From Mastigamoeba balamuthi (taxonomy: Eukaryota > Evosea > Mastigamoebida > Mastigamoebidae), in assembly GCA_902651635.1 (NCBI GenBank), contig CACRSC010000013.1:105419-169418 (forward strand): 64,000 nt of DNA, given 5' to 3'. Below, one piece after another: positions 43,167 to 54,257 of the stretch; within the stretch, counting starts at the first letter, position 1, and each line of letters begins with the position of its first letter. The translations under genes were made by a program, and so were the position numbers. The notes below the pieces were generated by a model. It ran no database searches. It was not told where the DNA came from and worked only from the letters and a program-made list of their open reading frames with translations.

Positions 43167-46119
43167 ATGCACGACCTACACGTCCTCGCCGTGCTGCTGT
43201 GCGCATCGTGCGCCAGCGCCTTTGATCTCAGCACCCGTGCGAGCCTCGTCTCCGGGGTGCCCAGCAGCTACCCCATCAGCGGGGCACCCAGCACGCTGGT
43301 CCTCTTCTCCCAGAACGCCGTGTCGCTGGCCGTCGACGACAAAGGCAGGACTGTCGCTGCTGCGGCAACGTACGACTCGGGCAAGGTGTGCTTCTTCAGC
43401 CACGGCGACTACATCTCGAAGGGTGCTTTATACACAAGGACCTACGTCTACAGTTCCTAACCGCTCAATGTGCAGAGAAAAGCAAACTGAGCTTCGGGCT
43501 CGTCACCAACTGCGTCGGCTGGATGAAGACGGGCAAGTCATCGCTCGTCTGCTCCCTCAACGGCCTCGACACGCCCACGCAGCGCGACGCCGTCAAGGCC
43601 GCGGGCTGCACGTCGACGACCTCTGGGGGCCTCACGCAGAGCGCACTCTCCGGCGTCGACGTCCTCTTCCTCAACTCCGAGGACCTCGACGACAACGGCG
43701 CCCACACCTCCCAGAACATCGAGGCGGTGCGCTCGTTCGTCAGGAGCGGCGGGCCGCTGGTCGTCAGCGGGCTGGGCTGGTACTGGACCACTTACAGGAA
43801 CCCCGTCCTCTCGACGCACCCAGCCACGGCCCTGCTGGCGCCCTGTGGCCTCGCCATCACAGCCGACGTCGCAAGCCTGAGCAACGGGGCGACAGTGCAG
43901 CAGAACATCGGGTTCAGCGAGGACAAGACCAACCTGTGGTTTGGGCTCGACACCGTCAAGACCGCCGGAACCGGGACTGCGGCGACCACGCTGGCCTTCG
44001 TGGGCTCTCAGTTGGTACTCTCTTCTTGTCGTGTCGACAACACATTCCTCACATGCTTCCTTCCAGGCGTCTCTGAAGAAGTGCTTCGCATCCGGCCTCG
44101 ACGACGATCTTCTGGCGTCACTGCGCAAGGAGGGTGCCAGCGCGTTCTCTGCTGCCTGCTCCTCGCTGCAGTGGGGAGTCACAACGGAGAACAACAAGGC
44201 AAAGAAGACAGACCAGCAGAGGCGCAGCTGCATGAACTTTGCTTGGGGTCTCCCTGCCAGCGTGCAGACCGTGGACTGGGCTGCCGAGTCTGCACTGTTC
44301 CCCGGAGATGTCCCAGGCGCATCGCAGGTGACCAAGACTGTGACGGTGCCCCGCGACAGGACTCGCTGGTACTCGACTGCGCTGTTCGTCTCGGCTGCCA
44401 GCGACCTCACCGTGAAGATCCCCGCCTCCGAGATCGGGAATCTGGTTCTCCAGGTCGGCTGCCACACCGACTCGATTTATGACAGCGAGGACTGGTCACG
44501 CTGGAGGGAGATCGCTGTGTCTGTTCCCCTCAACGCTGCGGAGACGACGGTCAAGGTCAAGTTCGCTGGTCTGCTGTACATCGACGTCGCCAAGAAGGGA
44601 TCGCCAGTCGAAGTCCAGTTCAGCGGGAAGCTGTCGGACGCGCCGGTGTATCGCGCTGGGACCACCACTGCCGACCAGTGGAACGCCGCTGTCAGCTCGA
44701 CGGCGTCGCCCTGGGGTGAGCTCGAGGTCAAGGACGTCGTCTTCTCGCTGCCCACTTCGGCGCTCAAGAAGGTGAAGGACATGGCGCCTGTGGCGGACTA
44801 TTGGCAGCGCGTCATGGACTGCATCTACCACTTCAGAGCAATTGACCCCGTGGCCTTCAAGCAGCGGTACGTCACCGATGGACAGATCAGCCTGGGGTAT
44901 ATGCACAGCGGCTACCCCATCATGATGTGGCTCGATGTTGTGGACACGACGCTGATGACGACTGGGACGTGGTCGCACTGGGGCCAGTACCACGAGTGTG
45001 GCCACAACATGCAGTCCCGTGCGCACCACAATCCCCCTTCTCTTTGCAAAGCTGCTATCGACTCACAACTGAGCGTTCAGCGATGTGGACGTTTGATGGC
45101 ACTGTGGAGGTGACCAACAACATGTGGAGCCTCTACTGCGAGAGGAAGATGACCGGCAAATGGGAGTGGCAGAAGGGGAATATCAATGATGCCAGGACGA
45201 AAGCAGAGACCTACAAGAAGGCGCCCGACTTCAAAACGTGGAAGAACGACCCGTGGCTGGCCCTCCTCATGTACATCGACATCGGTGAGCGCTGGGGGTG
45301 CGTCCGCCGTGTCAGTTTCACCGTTTCTCACATAAATGACGCAGATGGGACGTCTTCACGGATCTGTTCCGCGAGTACGACGCTCTCCCTCAAAACGAGC
45401 GTCCCGTATCAGACGACGACAAGCGCGACCAGTGGCTCGTCCGCACCTCCAAGCGCGTCAACCACAACCTCTGCCCGCTCTTCGACACGTGGGGTGTTCC
45501 CATCTCCGACTCTGCCCGCCAGCAGGTCGCCAGCCTGCCCGCCTACGACAGCCCCGAGACCCTGACTCTGGGCCGCGTGAGCCTCAAGACGTTCTTCGAC
45601 ACGTACGTCAGCGCCCAGCAGGACGGCACCATCCTGGCCGACAGGACCGCCGTGAAGGCCTGGGAGGTGTTCACCATCGAGAACAGCCCCACCAAGAGCG
45701 GCGCCGTGGTGTTCAAGAGCGCCCACGGCAAGTACCTCAGCGCAAACCCCGACACGCACAAGGTCACGTGCGACCGGGACACCGCCAGCGACTGGGAGAC
45801 TTTCTTCCCCGAGTCCAAGGGCAGCGGCCAGTGGGCGTTCAAGGCCACCTTCGGCAAGTACCTGCAGACGACCGACACGCCCCACGTGCTGGCAGTGTGG
45901 AACACAGAGGCAGCGGGCTGGGAGAGCTTCACGGTGTCTCCTGCGGCGTGGGTGAAGGACGATGACACCAAGAGCTCTGCAGGAACCGACGGGACAAAGA
46001 GCTCTGCTGCAGCACCCATCTCGCACAGCTCTGCAGGGCATGACGAGGTACATGGTTCTGCTGGGGCCGCTCTCGTGGCTCCTGCGGTCGTTGTGGCTAT
46101 CCTTGCAGCAGTGCTCTGA
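43167..46119 (+). CDS. M60 gene 1: GPI-anchored TCAF/M60-like metallopeptidase
   Basis: Five exons: 43167-43422, 43476-44014, 44067-45018, 45081-45297 and 45345-46119, about 912 residues. Signal peptide MHDLHVLAVLLCASCASAF. Residues 20-270 form a class-I-glutaminase-like domain as in TCAF proteins (LSGVDVLFLNSEDLDDNG, RSGGPLVVSGLGWYWTTY). The M60 core has ALFPGDVPGASQVTKTVTVP, FAGLLYIDVAKKG and the zinc site HECGH (about 573-577), with the third ligand Glu in TVEVTNN from exon 4. A fascin-like beta-trefoil follows (GRVSLKTFFDTYVSAQQDG, HGKYLSANPDTH). The end is a Ser/Gly-rich stretch plus hydrophobic GAALVAPAVVVAILAAVL, a GPI-attachment-type tail. M60 enzymes cut mucin-like glycoproteins, so a surface glycoprotease is expected. 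Confidence 0.85.
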
Positions 46120-46780
46120 GGAAGCGCTGCGGCCTGAGTCACCGTGAATGCGAGTCTAACACCATCGACACTGTTTTGACCAAAGAAGAGAAGAACATCA
46201 CAATTGTGATACGACCAATAGTACCAATTCGTGTGCTCTTTGTTGCCATTCTTATGGCACTGTCTTCCAGTGCGAGAACATGAGGAGAGCAACTGAATAA
46301 ATGTGGGCGTAATCAAATTCCTAAAGAAGAACACGTCTGTCTGGCACACTTGGGCACCTTCGAAGTTCGTATGGCATATGAGCACGAGGGATGCTGGTAT
46401 GGCCGAGCCAACTACACTGGACAGTGATACTCCTACTTCGTCTTCTCTCCATCACAAAGAAAAATGGACTTGGTGAATTGACTGCATGAACTGCATGAAG
46501 AAAAGCTGCCATGTTGTGATTTGGACGCTGTGGTCCGATTTCCCCCAGATACCGCAGAAAGACCACCGAGACTAACGGCTAACACGTTGCCCAACTACAA
46601 CCGCCTATTTAGTTGATAGGTACACTTTTACCCGCAGGAAATACGTAGTAGCCCGCACCGAAAGATACGAAAGTGAGGAGGTGCACAATTACAAACCAGT
46701 AGAATACAAAAAGTGAACACCCGGTCAACCCCCACCTTCCCATTCTGTCACTCTGTCTTGCACGCTCCCCTTCTCTTCCT
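46120..46780. other. Spacer M60 gene 1 to gene 2
   Basis: AT-richer intergenic DNA with no gene supported; carries the gene-2 upstream motif. Confidence 0.4.
46626..46648 (+). promoter_or_regulatory. Array upstream motif, M60 gene 2
   Basis: TTTTACCCGCAGGAAATACG followed by TAG, 155 bases before the ATG. Confidence 0.55.
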
Positions 46781-49652
46781 ATGCACGGCCTGCTGGTACT
46801 CGCCGTGCTTCTGTGCGCATCGTGCGCCAGCGCCTTTGACCTCAGCACCCGTGCGAGCCTCGTCTCCGGGGTGCCCAGCAAGATCAAGATCGACGGGTCT
46901 CCCAGCACGCTGGTCCTCTTCGCCCAGAACGCCGTCTCGCTGGCCGTCGACGATGATGGCAGGTCTGTCGCTGCCGCTGCGACGTACGACTCGGGCAAGG
47001 TGTGCTTCTTCAGCCACGGCGACTACATCTCAAAGGGTTCGCATTGCTATCGCCACCTAACGGCCTTTTTTATCCTAACCGACTGCTATGTGCAGAGAAA
47101 AGCAAACTGAGCTTCGGGCTCGTCACCAACTGCGTCGGCTGGATGAAGACGGGCAAGTCCTCGCTCGTCTGCTCCCTCAACGACCTCGACACGCCCACGC
47201 AGAGGGACGCCGTCAAGGCCGCGGGCTGCACGTCGACGACCTCTGGGGGCCTCACGCAGAGCGCACTCTCGGGCGTCGACGTCCTCTTCCTCAACTCCGA
47301 GGACCTCGACGACAACGGCGCCCACACCTCCCAGAACATCGAGGCTGTGCGCTCGTTCGTCAGGAACGGGGGGTCGCTGGTCGTCAGCGGGCTGGGCTGG
47401 TACTGGACCACCTACAGGAACCCAGTCCTCTCGACGCACCCCGCCAATCTCCTGCTGTCCCCCTGCGGCCTCGCCATCACCGACGACGTCGCGAGCCTGA
47501 GCAACGGGGCGACAGTGCAGCAGAACACCGGGTTCAGCGAGGACAGGACCAACCTGTGGTTTGCATTCGACACCATCAAGACCGCCGGAACCGGGACCGC
47601 GTCGACCACGCTGGCCTTCGTGGGCTCTCAGCTGGTACTCTCTTGTTGCGAAACACACATCTCAGATTTCCCTTCCAGACGTCTCTGAAGAAGTGCTTCA
47701 CATCTGGCCTCGACGACGATCGTCTGTCGTCACTGCGCAAGGAGGCTTCCAGCGCGTTCTCTGCTGCCTGCTCCTCGCTTCAGTGGGGCATCACGACGGA
47801 GAACAACCAGGCAAAGAAGACAGACCAGCAGAGGCGCAACTGCATGGACTTTGCTTGGGGTCTCCCTGCCAGCGTGCAGACCGTGGACTGGGCTGCCGAG
47901 TCTGCACTGTTCCCCGGGGATGTCCCAGGCGCATCGCAGGTGACAAAGACTGTGACGGTGCCCCGCGACAGGACTCGCTGGTACTCGACTGCGCTGTTCG
48001 TCTCGGCTGCCAGCGACCTCAACGTGAAGATCCCCGCCTCCGAGATCGGGAATCTTGTTCTCCAGGTCGGCTGCCACACCGACTCGATTTACGACAGCGA
48101 GGACTGGTCGCGCTGGAGGGAGATCGCTGTGTCTGTTCCCCTCAACGCTGCGGAGACGACTGTCAAGGTCAAGTTCGCTGGTCTGCTGTACATCGACGTC
48201 GCCAAGAAGGGGTCGCCAGTCGACGTCCAGTTCAGCGGGAAGCTGTCGGATGCGCCGGTGTATCGCGCTGGGACCACCACTGCCGACCAGTGGAACGCCG
48301 CTGTCAGCTCGACGGCGTCGCCCTGGGGTGAGCTCGAGGTCAAGGACGTCGTCTTCTCGCTGCCCACTTCGGCGCTCAAGAAGGTGAAGGACATGGCGTC
48401 TGTGGGGGACTACTGGCAGCGCGTCATGGACTGCATGTACCACTTCAGGACCACCGACCCCGAGGCCTTCAAGCAGCGGTACGTCACCGACGTGCAGATC
48501 AGCCTGGGGTACATGCACAGCGGCTACCCCATCATGATGTGGCTCGATGTTGTGGACACGACGCTGATGACGACGGGGACGTCGCACTGGGGCCAGTACC
48601 ACGAGTGTGGTCACAACATGCAGTCTGGTGCCAACCAAACAGCATTGAAACTTGACGACGGGTACTCACCCTTCGCGCTACGATATCCAGATATGTGGAC
48701 GTTTGATGGCACTGTGGAGGTGACCAACAACCTGTTTAGCCTCTACTGCGAGAGGCAGATGACCGGCAACTGGGACTGGGCGACTGACTCGCTCAACGAG
48801 GCGAAGACGAAAGGCGAGGCTTACAAGAAGAATCCTGACTTCAACACGTGGAAGAACGAACCCTTCATGGCGCTGCTGATGTACATCGAGATCGGGGAGC
48901 GCTGGGGGTACGTACACAGGTTTCAGTGCCTCCTCTTCTCATGCCAACCTCCCAGGTGGGACGTCTTCATGGACCTGTTCCGCGAGTACGACGCTCTTCC
49001 CCAAAACGAGCGTCCTGTATCAGACGACGACAAGCGCGACCAGTGGCTCGTCCGCACCTCCAAGCGCGTTAACCACAACCTCTGCCCGCTCTTCGACACG
49101 TGGGCTGTGCCCATCTCCGACTCTGCCCGCCAGCAGGTCGCCAGCCTGCCCGCCTATAACAGCGCCGACACGCTGCTCCAGGGTCGCGTCAGCCTCAAGT
49201 CGTACTTCAACACATACGTCAGCGCCCAGCCCAACGGCGACATCGAGGTCGACAGGACCGCTGTGCAGTCGTGGGAGGTGTTCACGATCGAGAGCAGCCC
49301 CGTCGTGAGCGGCGCCATCGTGTTCAAGAGCACCCACGGCAAGTACCTCAGCGCCAACCCCGACACGCACGAGGTCGTGTGCGACCGCGACAACGCCGAC
49401 GACTGGGAGTCGTTCTTCCCCGAGTCCAAGGGCAGCGGCCAGTGGGTGTTCAAGGCCACCAACGGCAGGTACCTGCAGACGACAGACTCGCCGCACGTGC
49501 TGGCGGCGTCTAACACAGACGCGGCGGGCTGGGAGACCTTCACGGTGTACCCCGTTACCGGAATGGTCGACGACGAGACGCAGAGCTCCGCTAGGACCGC
49601 GTTTATCTCAGCTTCAGCGGTCTTTGTGGCCATCTCTGCTGCCGTGCTGTGA
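46781..49652 (+). CDS. M60 gene 2: GPI-anchored TCAF/M60-like metallopeptidase
   Basis: Exons 46781-47036, 47096-47634, 47679-48627, 48691-48907 and 48956-49652, about 885 residues. Signal peptide MHGLLVLAVLLCASCASAF. The domain order is the same as gene 1, with zinc site HECGH and one residue fewer before it (TGTSHWGQY). One fascin-like trefoil (GRVSLKSYFNTYVSAQPNGD, GKYLSANPDTHEV) is followed by a short tail ETQSSARTAFISASAVFVAI ending AVL, again GPI-like. Introns 3 and 4 are both multiples of three without stops, so an unspliced frame runs through them; the matching intron positions in the other genes show they are introns. Confidence 0.85.
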
Positions 49653-50858
49653 GAAGAATATTTTTGTGGCTCTGTGTGCACTGTGCTTGTGAGTATCGGA
49701 AACTCCTCTGGAAAACAATTGGAGAGCAATGCACAAAACGTCTTCCCATCTGTTGGTGTCCCTAGACAGCATTTACACAGTTATCCGACTTCTCTGATAC
49801 CTGCTCGGTGTCCGGTGAGCAAATGACGCGGGCGGGTGGGATCACGCTGCCAACCACGACGACCCTAACGTCGTTGCGGAAATGCGGGCGTCCTCGAGTA
49901 TCCCTCCCGAGCACTCGATCGAGTGAGTGGTCAGAGTGTGGCAAAAGATGAAGCGGGAGCTCTGATCTTCCCTTTGTGGCTCTGCTAGCACAACGACATC
50001 GGGTACTCGAAGCCAAAATGATAGCCAGCAACACAGATTTGCTCCGAGTCGATCTGGTGGAAAGAGCAGCAGGCAACTCAACGAGAACACGGCCATCAGG
50101 GCGACACACAGAGGCCCAGGGCCGAGAAGCCCCTTCTCCCCACTTTGTTTGGCGAGCGCATGCATTCACCGGCGCTGAGGTGCCCGCGCCAAAGACAGAT
50201 CGGCCACTGCCTCTTGAGTCGAGGGTGGCCCAGCAGTGTGGGCACAGTCATCTCACTCGAGCAGCGGGCGCTTCAAGCTGTAAATGCCAAGGAGCCCCAC
50301 GAGGAGGGCCGCCACAGCCCCCGAAGCAGCTACCACTGGCGGCTTGTGGACTAGGCCACGTACAGTCCTCACAACCCTCGTGGGCCCCGAAGGAGCAATG
50401 TCCTGGCTACCACTGCCTACGCGCTATCATCCAGGTCAGCCAGGACCACTGGAACCCCCCAACACCTCCGGTGCATTACATCGGCAGCGCCAACGGATTG
50501 GGGCTGTTGGCGGTTAGCGCGGCATTGGCTGTTGAGAATCTAGTGCTCTGGGATGCCTTGGATAAAAGCTGTTGTAAGTGACGTGTGTGATTTGGACGCT
50601 GAGTAAGACGATTTCCCCGCAGACGGCACCGCAGAAGTTCATCCCCGACTCACCGGAATTCAACCCACCAATTCCAACCGCCGATTCAGTTGATAGGTTC
50701 AGTTTTACCCGCAGGGAATCCGTTGTAACCCGCACCCGAAAGATCCGAATTCGAGTTGTACAAACTGTAGCAAAACCAAAAAGTGACCCGACCGTTGAAC
50801 CCTCACCCCCCCCCACTTCCTGATCGGTCCCTCTATCCTGCACACTCCTCTGCTCCAT
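49653..50858. other. Spacer M60 gene 2 to gene 3
   Basis: The longest spacer of the array. No reading frame here is convincing. The last 250 bases, including TTCAACCCACCAATTCC and the array motif, are the gene-3 promoter. Confidence 0.4.
50703..50725 (+). promoter_or_regulatory. Array upstream motif, M60 gene 3
   Basis: TTTTACCCGCAGGGAATCCG, 156 bases before the ATG; same spacing as gene 2. Confidence 0.55.
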
Positions 50859-53758
50859 ATGCACGACCTACACGTCCTCGCCGTGCTGCTGTGCGCATCG
50901 TGCGCCAGCGCCTTTGATCTCAGCACCCGTGCGAGCCTCGTCTCCGGGGTGCCCAGCAGCTACCCTATCAGCGGGGCACCCAGCACGCTGGTCCTCTTCT
51001 CCCAGAACTCCGTGTCGCTGGCCGTCGACGACAAAGGCAGGACTGTCGCTGCTGCTGCGACGTACGACTCGGGCAAGGTGTGCTTCTTCAGCCACGGCGA
51101 CTACATCTCAAAGGGCATGCAAATAAATAACTGAATTCGATAAATAAGCCCATTTTTTCCCTGACAGAAAATTCCGTGCAGAGCAAAGTAAACTGAGCTT
51201 CGGGCTCGTCACCAACTGCATCGGCTGGATGAAGACGGGGAAGACCACACTCGTCTGCTCTCTCAACGGCCTTGACACGGAGACGCAGAGGGAGGCCGTC
51301 AAGGCCGCGGGCTGCACGTCGACGACCTCTGGGGGCCTCACGCAGAGCGAACTCTCGGGCGTCGACGTCCTCTTCCTCCGCTCCGAGGACCTCGACGACA
51401 AGGGCGTCCACACCTCCCAGAACATCGAGGCGGTGCGCTCGTTCGTCAGGAATGGCGGATCGCTGGTCGTCAGCGGGCTGGGCTGGTACTGGACCATTTA
51501 CAAGAACCCTGTCCTCTCGACGCACCCCGCCCAAGCCCTGCTGGCACCCTGCGGCCTCGCAATCACCGACGACGTCGCGAGCCTGAGCAACGGGGCGACA
51601 GTGCAGCAGAACACCGGGTTCAGCGAGGACAAGACCAACCTGTGGTATGCACTCGACACCGTCAAGACCGCCGGGACCGGGACCGCGGCGACCACGATGG
51701 TCTTCGTGGGCTCCCAGTTGGTACTCTAATTGTCAAAATTCCGCCTCTCACATTGGCTCCAGGCATCTCTGAAACTATGCATCGCGTCTGGTCTGGACGA
51801 CGATCGTCTCTCGTCACTGCGCCAGAAGGCAGCAAGCGCGTTCTCTGCTGCCTGCTCCACTCTCAAGTGGGGAGTCACAACTGAGGCAAACAAGGTTGAG
51901 ACAACGGACCAGCAGAGGCGCAACTGCATGGACTTCGCTTGGGGTCTCCCTTCGAGTGTGAATACCGTGGACTGGGCTGCCGAGTCTGCACTGTTCCCCG
52001 GAGATGTCCCAGGCGCATCGCAGGTGACAAAGACTGTCACTGTGCCCCGCGACAGGACTCGGTGGTACTCGACTGCGCTGTTCGTCTCTGCTGCCAGCGA
52101 CCTCACCGTGAAGATCCCCGCCTCCGAGATCGGGAATCTGGTTCTTCAGGTTGGCTGCCACACCGACTCGATTTATGACAGCGAGGACTGGTCGCGGTGG
52201 AGGGAGATCGCTGTGTCTGTTCCCCTCATTGCTGAAGAGACGACTGTCAAGGTCAAGTTCGCTGGTCTGCTGTACATCGACGTCGCCAAGAAGGGGTCGC
52301 CAGTCGACGTGCAGTTCAGCGGGAAGCTGTCGGATGCGCCGGTGTATCGCGCTGGGACCACCACTGCCGACCAGTGGAACGCCGCTGTCAGCTCGACGGC
52401 GTCGCCCTGGGGTGAGCTCGAGGTCAAGGACGTCGTCTTCTCGCTGCCCACTGCGGCGCTCAGGAAGGTGAAGGACATGGCGTCTGTGGGGGACTACTGG
52501 CAGCGCGTCATGGACTGCATGTACCACTTCAGGACCACCGACCCCGAGGCCTTCAAGCAGCGGTACGTCACCGACGTGCAGATCAGCCTGGGGTACATGC
52601 ACAGCGGCTACCCCATCATGATGTGGAACATTGTCGCGGACGCGACACTGATGACAACTGGGACATGGTCGCATTGGGGCCAGTACCACGAGGTCGGCCA
52701 CAACATGCAGTCTGGTGCGAACTGCTACAACAAAGATTATCGACCTTCTGATTGACACTCATTATTCAACATTGTGGAAATCAGATATGTGGACTTTCGA
52801 GGGCGCCACGGAGGTGACCAACAACCTGTTCAGTCTCTACTGCGAGAGGAATATGACCGGTAATTGGGACTGGGCGACTGAGATGATCAAGGATGCGAAG
52901 ACGAAAGGCGAGGCTTACAAGAAGAACCCCGACTTCAACGTGTGGAAAGGCGACGACTATCACATCATGGCGCTGCTGATGTACATCGAGATCGGGGAGT
53001 GCTGGGGGTGAGTACAAGTTTGAGCTTCGACACCATTCATTAACCTATCTGTCAGATGGGACGTCTTCATGGACCTGTTCCGCGAGTACGACGCTCTGCC
53101 CCAGAGCCAGCGCCCCGTCACCGACGACGACAAGCGCGACCAGTGGCTCGTCCGCACCTCCAAGCGCGTCAACCACAACCTATGCCCGCTCTTCGACGTG
53201 TGGGCCGTGCCCATCTCCGACTCTGCCCGCCAGCAGGTCGCCAGCCTGCCCGACTACAGCAGCTCCGATTCGGACGCGCTGACTCTGGGCCGCGTCAGCC
53301 TCAAATCGAACTACAACACGTACGTCAGCGCCCAGCCCAGCGGCGACATCGAGGTCGACAGGACCGTTGTGCAGTCGTGGGAGGTGTTCACGATCGAGAG
53401 CAGCTCCGCCGTGAGCGGCGCTGTCGTGTTCAAGAGCACGCACGGCAAGTACCTCAGCGCCAACCCTGGGACGCACGAGGTCGTGTGCGACCGCGACGAT
53501 GCCGACGACTGGGAGTCGTTCTTCCCCGAGTCCAAGGGCAGCGGCCAGTGGGTGTTCAAGGCCACCAACGGCAGGTACCTGCAGACGACAGACTCGCCGC
53601 ACGTGCTGGCTGCATCCAGCACGGAGGCGGGTGACGTACAGACCTTCACGGTGTACCCCGTCACCGGAATGGTCGCCGACGAGACACAGAGCTCCGCAGG
53701 GGCTGCGAGCATTGCGGTGACAACGGTCGTTGCAACAGTCGCTGCTGCTGTGCTCTGA
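50859..53758 (+). CDS. M60 gene 3: GPI-anchored TCAF/M60-like metallopeptidase
   Basis: Exons 50859-51114, 51182-51720, 51763-52714, 52785-53007 and 53056-53758, about 890 residues. Exon 1 is almost identical to gene 1 (MHDLHVLAVLLCASCASAF). The donor after exon 1 is GCATGC where the paralogues have GT, so the first intron is GC-AG. The zinc site is HEVGH. Exon 4 has two extra residues (KGDDYHIM). The trefoil is GRVSLKSNYNTYVSAQPSGD and the tail ETQSSAGAASIAVTTVVATV ending AAAVL is GPI-like. Expected role as for gene 1. Confidence 0.85.
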
Positions 53759-54257
53759 GGAGCTCTGTGGCCTCCATTCTGTGCCTCATCAGCACCAGCG
53801 AGTATCGGAAATCCGTTGAACAGAGAAGTGAGATGCAAATACAAAACAAAATAAACCATACCGCTCGCAAGATGCCGACAAAGAAGTTTGTCGACGAGCT
53901 TCCTGCTGCATTGTTATCCACAATGAGGCAGACAGACATGCGAGCGTAACGAGATCAGGGACATGCAACAAGCAACCTCACACGAGTCGGGACAGACAAG
54001 AGCCTAGCCCAGCCCCGGTCCGGACAGGAAGATACAAAAACTGGATTATGAGGTCAACCATCGCCCCAGTTTTTGAAAAAGGTTCAGTTCTGCCCGCAGA
54101 AGTTACGTCACACGCCGCGCCCCGGGGTTGCAGGTAAGATGCTGCAACCGCCAGACAAAATCCATCACCAAACATCAAAAAGCAGTTCAACACCGAAAAG
54201 GGCTCACTGACTGAAAGACCCACACACCTACCTTTCTCGCTAGCTGCTATCGTTCTT
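53759..54257. other. Spacer M60 gene 3 to gene 4
   Basis: Terminal part of gene 3 transcript and gene-4 promoter with the array motif; otherwise nothing recognised. Confidence 0.4.
54087..54110 (+). promoter_or_regulatory. Array upstream motif, M60 gene 4
   Basis: TTCTGCCCGCAGAAGTTACG then TCA, 148-171 bases before the ATG. A second shared block, GCTGCAACCGCC, follows about 35 bases later, as also in gene 6. Confidence 0.6.

Noticed and set aside
47088-49652. 854-codon uninterrupted frame across M60 gene 2
   Set aside because: Its first half is out of frame with exon 2, and later it merely reads through introns 3 and 4, which are multiples of three. The five-exon model matches all paralogues.
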